From contig CM070511.1 in assembly GCA_036346375.1 (NCBI GenBank), positions 13,516,001-13,580,000 on the forward strand: a DNA stretch of 64,000 nt. Direction: 5' to 3'. A program made the position numbers and the translations under genes. This DNA comes from Guadua angustifolia. Taxonomy: Eukaryota; Streptophyta; Magnoliopsida; Poales; Poaceae. Shown piece by piece: positions 31,134 through 44,200 of the stretch (its first letter is position 1; the number at the start of each line of letters is the position of its first letter). A model generated the notes under the pieces. That model was not told where the DNA came from. It made no database searches and was given only the letters and a program-made list of their open reading frames with translations.

Positions 31134-33140
31134 TTAGCACTCGTCGAAGTCGTGCTTATCCGAGTGATGGACGGGGCAGTATTTGTTTCCCCCACGGCTT
31201 CGGCCTTTGTTGTCGCCTAGATTACGCTTTTTTCCCCTCTCAACCGCAGCTACGGTGGAGTTGCTTTTGCGCTTCTCCCCGCGGCTCTTGTTCCTCTTAG
31301 CCCCTTGCTTGGATAACTCGGGCTTGTCGCTACTAGGCTTCGAGGTGTCGAGGTGGTCTCAGGCTTCGGCGTGGATGGCGTACTTATCCGCTAGCTCGAA
31401 GAGCTCCTTAGTGGTTCTGATCTTCCTAGTGGCAAGTTTCCACTTTAGATCTCCATCCTTAACCCCGTTCTCGAAGTCAACAATCACTGCCTCATCTGTA
31501 ATATCGGGGATCAGGTTCCGTTTATCGCTGAATCATCGAATGAAGTTGCATACGACTCTCTGGCTTCTACACGGTAGATGCAAATCCTTTGCTTGTTAAA
31601 GGCGTTCATCGTGCCTAAAATTGGCAATGAACTGGGCCCACAACTCAACCCATGATGATATCGACTGAGGTGTGAAATTTAGCAGCCAAGACTTGGCTAC
31701 TCGATCGAGAGTGGTGAGTAGGTAGTTGGCCATAACATTCTCGTTGCCTCCGGTGCTCTCATAACTGTAGTATAGATCTGTAACCATTCAACAGGGTTAA
31801 TTTTCCCTAAGTACTTCTCGACTGGACCAGGCTTGAACTTGTCCGACCATCTGACCGCATGCAGTGCTAGGGTGAACGCCTTGCACCCCTCATCGACATC
31901 TTCCGGGTTCATCGGGCATTGTCCTCTGCATGCATCATGCCAAGGGGGGAACTTGTGTCACGGTGGCGAGCGGTCCCTCGAGGGTGGAGATTCACCCTGG
32001 CGTGCATGTCGCACCGGAGATCGACCTCTTGAGGATGTGGACTCGTTGTCCCGCCTCTCGCGGTCTTCACGATTGTCCCGCCTCTCGCGGTCTTCACGAT
32101 TATGCTCTTACTTTCGATCTCTCAGAACATCACGCAGATCTCGTCGATCGTGAGGGATTCACTCTCAAAGATCTCCCCGATATCCTTGGCAGGGGTTCGA
32201 ACGGATTGTTCCAGAGTTGTGATGACTAGAACTAGCCAATCTTGATCGTCTTTGCTGGCAGTGTCATGAGGCGATCCGTAGATAACTCCGGAGCCTTGTC
32301 AACATGGCTGCCCAAAACTTGAATTGGTACTCGGCGATCTGAGCTTATCTTTGCATCGAGTAGCGTCTTCATCTGGTCGAACACCGGCGTCATAGGGTTA
32401 GCCGAGTCCAACGGTGGGAGAGATTTCAATAGCATGTGAGTGCACTGGACTTTAGCCTCAGGAGTACTGAAGACGTCGCTGGAGTGGCTCTAATGCAATG
32501 TTGTTGCTAGAACACCGCCAGGTGCGCCATTGTGGTCGCGCTACGAAAAAGTTTGTTGCCCTTGGAAGTTGGAACCCTAGCACCTGCGGATGAGGTGTTG
32601 TTAGATTGTCAAGGTTGAGATGCTTTGACAATTTGGCCGTGATCCTTGCAGTGGCTATGGCTGTTGGGTCACGGCGATGGTCTGCCGTACTAGGAGCAAC
32701 ATCATCCGTGGTTACATGCACTATGGCAGCTGCCGCCCTTGATCTATGGGTGTGCTAGGCGGGACGCGGTGCTCCTGGCCTCCCGTGGCTTCTGCTCCTG
32801 AGTCTCGCTCTCGCGAACTTCCTGTAGTAGCACCTTTATTAGCCCTAGCCATGAACACGTGTCAATCTGTACGACTGCTGCACTGACTGCTAAGGTCATC
32901 ATTGCTGCTGTTGCTATCGCTCTCCGTGTCAATGCACTTGAGGACGCTAGGCTCCAAAGGGTCAAACTCGATGAAGCACACTTCACGGCATGGGTCCTCG
33001 GAATAGGACTCGATGAAGCTAATGTGCTCAAGGTTACTGGCCGATCCCCATCGGTACAACATGGCTTCGAACACGATCTTGGATCCCATTGGCGGGGCTT
33101 GGCGGATGTTGAGAATTCCAACGTGGGCACGCACCTACCT
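31134..33140 (-). pseudogene. Gypsy B gag
   Basis: Minus-strand gag remnant. The Retrotrans_gag-like core lies at 31596-31912 (PVEKYLGKINPVEWLQIY, NYLLTTLDRVAKSWLLNF, WAQFIANFR), and a CCHC-like knuckle YCPVHHSDKHDFDEC at about 31140-31190. The N-terminal part (31930-33140) is low-complexity and full of stops. A 30-base duplication at about 32050-32100 (cgcctctcgcggtcttcacg twice) falls here. Confidence 0.7.
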
Positions 33141-33151
33141 GGCGCACCAGC

Positions 33152-33791
33152 TGTCAAAGGTTAGTGATCGACAACACACTTATATTTGGGTACCTTCGAG
33201 ATATGCAGGATCAAGCACGCAATCAAGAACACGTGATGTAGATAGGTTCGGGCCTCGTCGTTGAGTAATACCCTACTCCTGTGTTGGCAATGATGGAGAT
33301 CAATCGAAGGATTACAGATCAATGGGGGTATCCTTGATTACAAGGAAGAACTACGAATTTAGGGGATAGCTAAACTATGGCTTGTAGATGATGATGGCTG
33401 GAGCTCGCGCTCTATCTTGGTTTATTGTGAGTTGGAATTGGCTTCTCCTGGCTTGTTCTCGCTTCCAATTGGCTTGTCCTGGACGACATCCTCCCTGGTC
33501 CTTATATAGTGGGCTGGAGTACCGAATCGTAGTCAATGAGGAGTCCTTCTGCCGTTATGATCCCCGTATCGTATCTGAACTCCCATAACCATCGGGTGTG
33601 TTTGAGTAGGTCTCCTCGTATTTGGAATATGATCGGAGCTTTCCTTGCATGGAGATATCCTTTCTGTGTATATCTTATCCCACTGGTTCGGGCTAGAGAT
33701 ATGCAAAATATCCTGGTACCAATGAAGATATATATGGTGTGATTTCTGACTTTACAGCGCAAGCCCATATCCCATATTTGGATATTCGACA
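33152..33791 (-). repeat. 5' LTR of Gypsy B
   Basis: Starts tgtcaaaggttagtgatcg and ends ggatattcgaca on the plus strand. A minus-strand TATA box lies at about 33500. Just inside, the minus strand reads TGGTGCGCCAGGTAGG after two bases, the usual primer-binding position. Confidence 0.88.
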
Positions 33792-35702
33792 CTTTCTTCT
33801 ACCAAGTATAGGAGTAGCAACAAACTTAGCAATAATTTTACCATTACTATTTTTCTTAAGGACATGGCATGAATAATAAATATTATTTTTAACAAAGCAT
33901 TAATCAAAAATATTATATTTAGATGATTTGCCCAAAGGACAATCATTTGCTATATGCCCTACATCATGACAGTTATAACAAAGCTTCCCATTTGATTTTA
34001 CAAATCGATGAGCTTTGTTACTTATTTTTTTACCCTTCTTGGGAATATACCTAAAGCCTTCTTTGTTGTAGGAACACCTTTGATTATTCAAAAATTTATT
34101 AAGTGTTTTCTTACCCTTAAAGCATCTATCTATGATTTTGCTTAGCTTGTTCACTTGTTTCTTAAGCTCATTATTCTCAACAATTAAATTTTCATAACTA
34201 GAAATAGAGCTAGGACATAAACTTGAAGGCATATCAAATAAATCGTCACAAGATGTAGATATGCTAGTTTTTGATATACAACTTGAATCAATTTCTAAAC
34301 TACGCATATCATCAATAATTTTACAACTAATCCCATCATCAATTTGAGGCTTTAAATGCCCCTCGGCAAGAAGAATCTCATCGGCCTCCTTTAGCTCATC
34401 ATAAGAGTCGTTGAGAGAGAGAAATTCTTTTCTCAAGGTCTTATATTTTGACTTCTCTTTGCTGAGCTATTCATTCAAGTCCTCAAGCACATCCATAAGC
34501 TCATCATAAGTGGGTTTATCATCGTCATAAGATTTTACCTTAAATTCTCATTTTGCATGAGACATAAAGGAGTGACAAATGGTGAAGAGGCCTCCTTGAT
34601 GACGACACCGGTGAGACCCTTCTTCCATGAAGGTATATCTTCTTCAGATGAGTCGGAGTCAGAATACTCCTCTTTGGAGTCCCACTCTCTAATATGTGCC
34701 TCACCTTGGTCATCTTTGTGAAGCTTCTTGAAAAGTTTCTTCCCTTGAAAGACATTCTTCTTCTTTGCTCTTGTCGTCCTTCTTTTTGGGACAATGAGGT
34801 GCGATATGTCCCTTCTCATCACACTCATAGCACCGGATATTTACATACAGGTATGTCCTAGAATGTTGTACCTTCTTGAATTTTTGAGCACTTGAACTTG
34901 AGTGCTTCTTCATGAATCTTCTCATTCTTCTTATCAGGAGCGCCATCTCCTCCTCAGTGTTATCATTATCAGAGTCATCAAGCGCCTCATCGCTTGGATC
35001 CACTCTTGCCTTGAAAGCGATATTCTTCTTCTTTGAAGAGCTTTGCTCCAAAAGCTCTTCCTTATCTTTCTTGTAAAGCTCATTAGTAATGAGGTTTCGA
35101 AGAAGTTCGGTGGGCATCATTCTCGGTAACTCCAGTGAGTTGAGAAACAATGTCACCAAAGTCTTACTTGTCCGGAAAAGCCCTAAGCATCTTACGAACA
35201 ATATCGAAATCGGTTAGTGACACCCCAAGGCTCTTGAGCTTATTTACTATGTTATTTAGCTGTGAATACATCTCATTAATATTTTCATGGGGTAACATAA
35301 TAAAACTCTCATATTTGATCTGAAACATATGCAATTTAGCTTCTTTGACTGCGGATATTCCCTCATGAATTTCTGAGAGGGTATTCCAAAACTGGTGAGC
35401 TGATTCAAGGTTGCTCACTTAGTTGAACTCATACGAGTTTAAAGCGCCAAATAGAGCATTCATTACTTGAGCATTTAGATGATAATTTCGCTCTTCTTGT
35501 TCCATTGTGAGTCTGTGATTAACTCCCGTAAAACTCTCATCTACAATTCTCCATATACTTGGGCTCATGGTCTTGAGATAAACGGTCAAGCGTATTTTCC
35601 AGTACACATAATTTGTGCCATCAAAAAATGGTGCTTTACCTATGAACACTCCATCCCTAGCCATCCTTACTCTTGGCGATAAAGCGCCAAAAAAGAGTCC
35701 AA
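33792..35702 (-). pseudogene. Copia A gag (two zinc knuckles)
   Basis: Gag N-terminus at 35419-35727 (GVFIGKAPFFDGTNYVYWKI), a UBN2-type gag core at 35164-35418 (AKLHMFQIKYESFIMLPHEN; IVRKMLRAFPDK), zinc knuckle 1 CYECDEKGHIAPHC at about 34800, a coiled region (LIVENNELKKQVNKLSKIID), and zinc knuckle 2 CYNCHDVGHIANDC at about 33945-33985. Two knuckles with a long spacer are typical of SIRE-type Copia. A few frameshifts (near 35418, 35180, 34540). Continues as protease at 11340 after removal of element B. Confidence 0.88.
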
Positions 35703-35714
35703 GCTCTGATACCA
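35703..35714 (-). other. Primer-binding site of Copia A
   Basis: The minus strand reads TGGTATCAGAGC, complementary to initiator tRNA-Met as in most Copia elements, two bases from the LTR. Confidence 0.9.
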
Positions 35715-35716
35715 CT

Positions 35717-36836
35717 TGTAGGACCAAGGATAACCAACTAGAGGGGGGTGAATAGGAGGTTTCAAAATTTTTTGGCTCTAATTGTAATAAATAAAATAAC
35801 TAAACAAGAACTGCAATTTTTGACAATTGAACCTAAATTATCTAGGGTTCACTAAGTGTTCCAACAATCTAAGTATGAGCAAGAATTAATTCTAAGCACA
35901 AGATCAGTACATTTAAATTGCTAGAAATGTAAACTACAGACAAGAATAGAAAATTCAAATGATAAGAGAAAGTGACACAAAATTTATCCTGTCATCTCAG
36001 AGACTTACTAGTCTTTTCTAATCCATATTGAGGTGATTTGAACAACTTCAAGTGGCCTCCAACCACTTGAGCCTTCCTCGATCACTAGGTTGTTCTACCC
36101 CGCTCCGGATAGGTGAACTCCAGCCTTCACAAACTTGCTGGGGCTTCTCACAATCTCTGTCAAGAAGCTCACCACACACAAACGCCTCCAAGCCATCTAG
36201 AGGAGGCAACCTCCAAGAGTAATAGTTCTTGATACTTGTTTGAGGTCGAATCAAATATGTAAAGGCTCAACACTAAATGCAACACTTGAATTGCTCCTAA
36301 CTATTTCAAAATGAGAATTTAATGCACACAAATGAGTTGGAGACTTCCTAGTGCTCAAACATGATCAATGAGGTCCATGAGATACTCTAGAATGCAGGTG
36401 GGGGGCATTTATAACACCCACCAACCAAATAAGGCTGTTGACATAAAAGATCACAAAAATGCCCCGAAAGCCTAGTCTTACAATTCTAAGGCCGGTAGCA
36501 CCGCTCATCACAAGACAACAGTCGCTACAAGGCATTAAATGCACTATCAGTGAATGCCCTGTCAGTGACCATTGGTCAGTGTGGTCGGTATGACTAGTGG
36601 GGGTCTGGTCATACCAGGCTTCAAATTTTTCCCTTCGGCTAAAATTCCCTTTCTCTGCAAAAAACACAATGAGGTGACCCCAGTGCTACCGCTAGCTGGT
36701 ATGATCGGACACAGCCCGATAGCACCGGGCTACCGAGCGGCCAAAAGCTATCCTCTCTGTTATTTGCACATCGAGTATGGGTCAGTGCTGTCGCCTCCCA
36801 GTAGCACTAGGGTAAGGCCAGTAGCAACAACATCTT
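35717..36836 (-). repeat. 5' LTR of Copia A, U3 end missing
   Basis: Matches 6342-7390 in order, then stops at about 36836 where reverse transcriptase of Copia E begins. A minus-strand TATA (ATAAATG) lies at 36406-36414. GGTAnnACCGG-like palindromes lie at about 36475-36830. About 500 bases of U3 are absent. Confidence 0.75.
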
Positions 36837-39105
36837 GATTAGTTTGGCTAACATGCACCTTTTCCTCAATATATCCATTGAGGAATGCACTCTTGATATC
36901 CATTTGATAATGTTTGAAACTCTTGGATGCAAAAATTGCAAGCAGGATCCTAATAGCTTCTAGTCTAGCTACAGGGACAAAAGTCTCCTCATAGTCAAGA
37001 CCCTCAACTTGAGTGAAACCCTATGCAACTAACCTAGTATTGTTCCTGATGACAACCCCACTCTCACTTTGCTCATTCTTGAACACCCACTTGATCTCAA
37101 TGATATTATGACTAGATAGAAGCTCAACCAGCTACCACACCTTGTTCCTTTTGAAATTCTCAAGTTCCTCATGTATAGCATCAATCCAAAACTCATCGAA
37201 TAATGCATGAGAAATATACTTCAGCTCAAAAGAGGAAACAAAGGCAGAGTGGAAGAAGAAACTAGACAAGCCTAATTTTGAGCACGTGACTCGCTCAAAC
37301 AGATCGCCAATGATCTCATCAGGTGGATGATGTCTCTGGATATGGAGGGGAGGTCCAGAATTAGAAGTGGCCTCTACCTCATAAACAAAAGAGGTAGGAT
37401 CTAAGCCACTCGTGGGAGAAGAGTCTGAAGGTAATAGCTGGTCTCTCTGAAGTGCAGAAATAAAAAAGAAGGCACATCAGGTGTAGAGAGACTATATCAG
37501 GTGGAATACCATCATCTCCATAATCATCATCCTCTACAAAGATGGTCTCAGAGAGCGAAGAAGAGTCTGATATATCGGGTCTAGCTCCTGGGTTAGCCTC
37601 ATCAAAGGTTATATCACAGGTCTGTATGATCCTATTCGCCTCACAACTCCAGATTCTATAGCTACGAGAAGAAGTCAAGTAACCTAGAAAAATACCGTCA
37701 AAAGAATAAGATTCGAACTCATATAGGTTCTTAGACTTCAAAATAAAACATTTGTAGCCAAATACAGGAATATGAGAAACTTTGGGCTTCCACCCATACC
37801 TCAAGTTATAAGACGTGTGGTGCAAATATGCTCTCAAGAATACTCGATTAGACACATGACAAGCAGTAGCTATAGCCTCAGCCCAAAACTTCCTAAGAGT
37901 ATTGTACTCATTTAGCATTGTCCTTGCCATTTCATCCAACGTGATGTTCTTCCTTTCCACCATGCTATTTTGCTGAGGGACGTATGGAGAGGAAAACTAA
38001 TGCTCTAAGCCTAACTCCACACAGAAGCTCTCAAAGTAAGAGTTCTTGAACTCCATGCCATTATCACTGCGTATAACTAGTAGGGCACTAGGGATCTCAA
38101 CAGACAACCTACGGACCAATCCCTTGAAATGGGTAAAAGACTCATCCTTCGAGGCGATGAAAAATACCAAAGAATACCAACAAAAATCATCAACAATAAC
38201 ATATAACATCCCACCCACTAACTACACTATAGCTAGACCAACAGTGTCCAGATGTAAAAGCTGTCTTGGTTCATTAGTCATCAGGATTGTGACTGGAGGA
38301 TGTGAAGCAACAACAATCTTGTCATGTCGACAAGAAGAGCAATGTAAGTCTTTGATCATTTTGAGTTTAGACAATCCATGAATGAGATAATGGCTACAAA
38401 CTCGAGTCAAATGGTCAAAACCTATGTGACCAAGTCTTCTATGCCAGAAGGAGAGATCATAGGACTTTGAAGCAATTAAACAATGAAGAAAGTCTGCAGA
38501 AGAAGTAGAAAAATCTGCATAGAAGACTCCCAAATCTAGAGATCCCACAAACTAACCTCCAGATGAATCAGAAATTCTATAAGCATTACTCTTAAAGCTT
38601 ACCTCAAAGGAGTCATCGATAAGCTGAGAGATAGAAAGTAAATTGTACTACAGTATACTTACCAAAGCAACATCCTCAAGGACAAAGTTGCTGTTAATAC
38701 AGATGGCACCTTTAGCTAAGACTCTGCATGATGAAGTATCCCCAAAAGTGATCAACTCATCACTAGGAGCTCGGACTAGGGAAGAGAACCATCAAGAGTC
38801 TCTGGTCATATAACGACAACAACTAGAGTCAACAATCCATACCTCTCTCTTCCCCATCCTATGAACCTATATCAATGCAAACGAGAGAGAGAGGTGACTC
38901 AGTACTAGGACAAATAAGTGCAGATCTCGGAACCCAATACTGAATCACATGATGCCTCAAAGTGCTAGCCACAGGAGTAACAGACTACATTTTAGCATCT
39001 CTATGATGCTCCACTCTCACAAGACCGGAAACAGCTCTAGCAGAAGATTTGAGAGCTAGAACTAGGTTGGCCTGTAGTCATGAACCAACCGGACCATCCC
39101 AGTGA
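36837..39105 (-). pseudogene. Copia E protease, integrase and partial RT
   Basis: Protease-like WIVDSSCCRYMTRDS at about 38800-38850 (the usual DSG is DSS). GAG-pre-integrase at 38222-38548 (LSFWHRRLGHIGFDHLTRVC). Integrase core with VIVDDFCWYSLVFF, VIRSDNGMEFKNSYF and MVERKNITLDEMARTML (37900-38218), so the D-D-E residues are kept. The C-terminal part follows to 37570 (FGYKCFILKSKN, GIFLGY). RT remains only to the MDIKSAFLNG-like block near 36860-36910; the catalytic YxDD is missing. Stops at about 37990, 38220, 38820. Confidence 0.85.
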
Positions 39106-40645
39106 TGAAGGAGAACGCGTAGGCTACGCTAGCCGAAAACAAAATTTTCTACACATTCAACCAGGATACATGCGAGTAGAGGATCATGGATCATTACCCT
39201 TGGAGCACGTTAGCAGCGGAAGTAGAGTGGGTGAAGCCTCCCCACGTGCTCCGAAGCACTGTACGTAGTCGAACGTACTCCCGACTGCTCGGCCGAGTGC
39301 TTGCGAGATCACCCGAGTGCTCGCCGAGTGGTCTCCGGACCGCCCGAGTGCTCGCTAAGTGATCGCCTGAGTCCTTGCGTCTCCTCGCCATGTTGCGATC
39401 GTGGATGAAGATATGCACGCAGAGTTGGAGAGGTGAAACCGATCGCCGATCGGCGCCGAGGACAGATCTGCAACTGCCTCTACGGTATCCACACGTCGAG
39501 GATGGAACGCAGCGTGTGCGGTGTGCTAGCACCACGCAGCGACGGCTAGGGTTTCTGGCGGGGTAGGGGTCGACGGCTAGGGTTTCGTGGTGGGGAGAAC
39601 CTCATTCTTTGCATGCCCCACGCCCCTTTATATAGAACGCACTAATGGGCCTTCTACGATAGAAGCCCACTAGGACTCACGCTAATGGATCTTCTCAGAG
39701 AAGTCCATTAAGATGCCAGAGGATCCAAATCGCGTAAACCCACCAATGGATCCAATCCATCGGACATGATCCAACCCGTTAAGTGTGTGACCCGTTAGGT
39801 TCATGCATAAGCGGCCATAATACTGAAAACCTCTTTTCGGACCATCGACAACAAGTGGTTCCTAGCGGGACATGTTGTCCCCGAATGCACAGAGTGATCG
39901 TATCGGCGAACCTTGATATATTCATATACCAATCCTTTTGCCACGCGATACCACCAAGCTCAAGGTAAGATCGTGCCATCCTTGTGATAGCTCGACCCAT
40001 TCACTCGTCAATGTAATGGATATAATTCGTGATTAACACTTTAATCACTTTGGCATGGCCATGCACTTTTCATATCCATCCACAGGGGCCCAGAGATATC
40101 TCTCCGTTATCGAGGAGCGGCAAATTCCATCTTGATCTCTTATATCTCACGTCATGTTTCATTGCATACCGTAAGCTACCTTTATAACTCCCTATTACGG
40201 AGAAGCGTTTGATAGCCCCAAAATATACAATTACACATGCTTTGAATCAATAAGAATCTCGTGTCAAAGGATCGTATAGGTATACCACTCGAGACTACAC
40301 CACGATGGCACTTTTAAGATAACAATCTCATCGTTGTCTCGGGCGGGTCTATCAACCCCATGTTCTCTAACATGTGCCCACATTATTGATTTGATATCTC
40401 CATATCTATGGTATGTGAAACATTACCATCAATCAATACATGTCTTTGGTCGATCACTATTGTCCCACATAATGATATGTGACCGAGGATCGTTTAGAAT
40501 AATATCATATAACCAATGTGTTTCACAATTAAGTCATACTCAATGAACAAAGGAGTGACATTTATTCATGGGCCCGATAAGTACATGAACATAGACGTAT
40601 GATACAATCATCTCATATGATCGCCTCTAGGGCATATCACTAACA
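39106..40645 (-). mobile_element. Solo LTR H (Copia type)
   Basis: Bounded by TG at 39106 and CA at 40645, with a perfect 5-bp duplication agtga at 39101-39105 and 40646-40650. Read on the minus strand it starts TGTTAGTGATATGCCCTAG, a start common in grass Copia LTRs. A TATA box (TATATAAAGG, minus) lies at about 39611-39620. No coding. It interrupts Copia E before zinc knuckle 2. Confidence 0.85.
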
Positions 40646-40650
40646 AGTGA

Positions 40651-41243
40651 GGCTACCCAAATCTCCTACTAGAAAACATGTCACTTCATTGATATCTTCC
40701 TTAAGGAGAAACATGAGGAATATCAATAGGATGGCAGAGAGAGTGATCATGAGTAGCTCTAGGATGAAAATTAGACCGAAAAGCATGAAATCCAAGTCCT
40801 GAACACTACCAAAAAATAAGTAACTCTCTGACCTGTCTAGCAGCAAAGTATGCCTTAGGAGCACTTAGAGTCTGAAAATGACCCTGAATACCCCTAAGAG
40901 CATGATCGCGCTCATGCCTGATGAGCTTGGCATGTCTGAAGCATAAATCTATTGGATGTCCATCCTTCTGACAGAAGATACATGTATACTTCATCTTATT
41001 AAAAACAGAAGCAGCAGAAGGAGCAACCTTCTGGTCAGTGATCCTGTGGACAATCCTAACAGACTTAAACACTGCAGTGCTCGCCCTAGGAGCAACCATG
41101 ATCTCTCTACTCTTGGAGCCATACACAATGATGGGAGGATATGCCCGAGCGTGCTCCAAGTAGTTGAATCTTAGACCTCGATTGAATCTACTAATCTTGA
41201 ACTGGTTTTGGATGAGATTGAGCTACACTCCTAGAAGAGTGAC
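40651..41243 (-). pseudogene. Copia E gag, second zinc-knuckle part
   Basis: Minus-strand frame 40806-41159 includes CIFCQKDGHPIDLCF (CCHC-like, about 40940-40985) and basic flanks. Bounded by solo LTRs H and G. Confidence 0.7.
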
Positions 41244-44200
41244 TGTCGTGCCCCGAATTTACAAATTCAGACACTCTGTGTATCCTGCACTAGTCTAGGA
41301 TCGCGCTAGTGCACACAGACTAAACAGGGTATAATATCACATCATACACAGCGGAATATTAAACAAAGTACTTCAATCATTTAAATAAACGAGTGTACGA
41401 CCTTATGGTCATCCTTACAATAGTTATGCCACGCAGGGCTTACAATAATCAGAGTAACATAGTTCAACAGCGGAATTATAAAAGTCGTGATGTCCATCTT
41501 CTCCACAGTCGCTCCGACGAAGGCTTGCCCCTAGTTTCCCGGCTCCTCGACATACTCCTCCTCGTAGGCTGGTGTAGTCTCTTCTTCTGGTAAGTTTATC
41601 CGCAAGGGTGAGTACACACCGTACTCAACAAGTTATGCACAGAATGCACATCTATTTACTATATGCATGGCTTGTTACAAAGGTTTGGCTATACTGGTTA
41701 TTTTGCTTTGCATCAATATTTTAAAATGATATTTATTTAGATTGAAAGAATCAAACCATATAATTAACATATGTCTCAAATTATTTTCCACAATATTTTG
41801 GACACATAGTCCCTAATCATCTTTACTCAACAACTCGCACACCTGACCACCCATCCCATTTGTTTTTAGAACACTACCCTTGATTGTAATTCGAGCATTG
41901 TCGATCTAGTGGACTCGGCTATTCGAACAGTTTTGACACTCTGCAGAGGTTGTACACTTTACCCACAAGATACAGTCGCACACCACAAAGGCGATTAACC
42001 ATAACAGAGCTTTTCAGAAACTTCTATCTTAGCCCAAGAATCTCTCCGTGTTGCCTTCACTATCACTTCCCTCACTCGAGCAAGTATAGGATGAGACGAA
42101 CACCGTTGGATATGGTACCAAGCGAAGCACGAGCACGCTCCCGTCTGATTACCTGTAATGCCACCCCGAGGTATCAAAGGTAAGACATCAGAATCCTACT
42201 AAGCTAGGTCTTCCCATTCATACATGTGGTTGTACGAGAGATTCAGGTCAAAGGCTTGCAAGGTAAGGTCCTTAACTGACCAAGGCAAGACATCCTTCTC
42301 TCAATTTTGGCACACAGCCCTCACAACACTCAACCCACCCCACAGTTGCCACACAGGCCCACCTGGCACGAAGCCTCGGTCCACTTGCCCCAGTCTAAAT
42401 CAATTCCACCCCAAGTTATTCAACGGTGCAACACATGCCCGTAATCGTTTTTCATGTAGAACCACACAGGTCTCTACAATCCAACACCATTACCAACAGC
42501 ATTCCACATTATTCAAAAATCATTCAATAATATTTAGTCAAGGTTACATTTGTATTTAAGAATATCATTCACGTAGTAAGCATGACTAAGCAACTATTCA
42601 CGATCTAGCCTCCCGTGTTGGCACAATATTATTAACCAACTAGTATTATCCACTTAGGTTATCCAAGGGATCATGGCATACAAATTTTATTAACAAGGTG
42701 ACATTAACAATTAGGTTGACTAGCTAATTCACCCAAAATATTTAAATCCACTTTTAGTTGAATTAGCATGCATAGTTTGAAAACAAAAACATTTCAAAAT
42801 TTAGGATCAAAATGGTCAAAGCATAACTTGCCTTCGAAAAGCAGCGAGTCTTGGTCGGGAGCTTGATCCTCAAAATCCGCGTCCTCCCGCAACTCAACGT
42901 CTACGCGCAACAGACAAAGAACCAAATAAACATGTAAAACAACGTACAAACACACATTCGGAAAAATACGACAAATCAAACTAATTCGTAACTTCATGAA
43001 AACTTCCAGATAATTAGTTTAGCATTTTCTAAGATTTATAAAATTTATTTTGACATTTTTAAACGTATAGTTTAAGAGCTACAAAATTGATAAGTTTGGA
43101 CTTTCCTTGAATATTTTAACAGTATAAATTCATTTATAAAATTGCATAAAAATTACTGTGACTAGGTATTAATATTTACTAATTTACAAAATTTGTCACA
43201 TACTAATCGGACTTAGAACGAATTTATAACGAAAAAGACAAAATCCGTAATTTAGTTACAAATTTACGTACAAAATTTATCTAGCCATGCATGGTACTAT
43301 TCATAGAGTATACGCATATACTTCTTCCAATTTTCTTCGGTTTTCTTAATTTGGTTCGGTTCTTCCGCTTCTAGCCATATCTGAGAAAAGATTTGGCTAC
43401 GGAATGAAAACGCATGGCGAAAGCAGATGACCAAGTAAGCGGCATGGGACCGACAGCGCAGCAATCGGCGATGGCGACGGCGGCGGCGGCACGCAGTGTT
43501 GGAGTTCACGGTGTTAGATTAGCACATTAAGGTAACTACTTTGCTCCTATTAACTCGGTAACAGAATACCAACAACGCTATTACGGCTATTACAAGTTCG
43601 AACAACAAGGCTAACACATTGCGATATTGAAGTAAAGAGGAGAATTTGTCGATTGATTGCCTTACTACCGGCATCTTTATTCCCTTTTATAGGATCGAAC
43701 TTCAAATAGTTTAAACACATCACCGGGATCCGACTTCGGATACACCGGTTTTCTGAATTTACTACTATTAAAGTCCGTAGGGTTATTGTCGTAATGCTAA
43801 ACAAACTCGTAATGCTAATTCTAGTTAAGGCAGGATTTCTACCAACACACGGAAATTTCTCCTTCTTGACGGCTCACGAACACACACTCAAAAACACATT
43901 CGGACAAACGGCTATTTCATTGTCTAACAACAAGCTGAACAAAACTAAGATAACTTTGTGAATATTAGCTAACTACAAAAGGAAAATACGGTGAGGCTGG
44001 AGTAGATACAACAGACAAGTGATCGGCGCGTCGTAAAAGATAAAAGGAATTACCGATCAAGGCGGTGGCGATGATGGCAAGCAGCGCGCGATGCGATGAG
44101 AGAAGATGTCCAAGCGGTAGGCGGCGATCGGTCGTGTGGAATTGCGATCGGCGAAAGTATGAGAGGAAAATGAAGTGAAGGAATGAAACGGATGCCGTTC

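Larger units (their letters stand above)
11366..33791 (-). mobile_element. Ty3/Gypsy retrotransposon B with antisense genes, inserted in Copia A
   Basis: A 22.4-kb element bounded by LTRs of 624 and 640 bases that start TG and end CA. Minus-strand order: 5' LTR (33152-33791), primer-binding-like TGGTGCGCCAGGTAGG next to it, gag, protease, RT-RNase H-integrase, then a long 3' region with two plus-strand (antisense) genes, polypurine tract (11990-12002), and 3' LTR (11366-11989). The 3' region has been enlarged by Gypsy C and a CACTA element. Flanks show 'cttt' on both sides; a full 5-bp target duplication would need one mismatch. The coding parts are interrupted by stops, so it is not autonomous. 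Confidence 0.9.
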
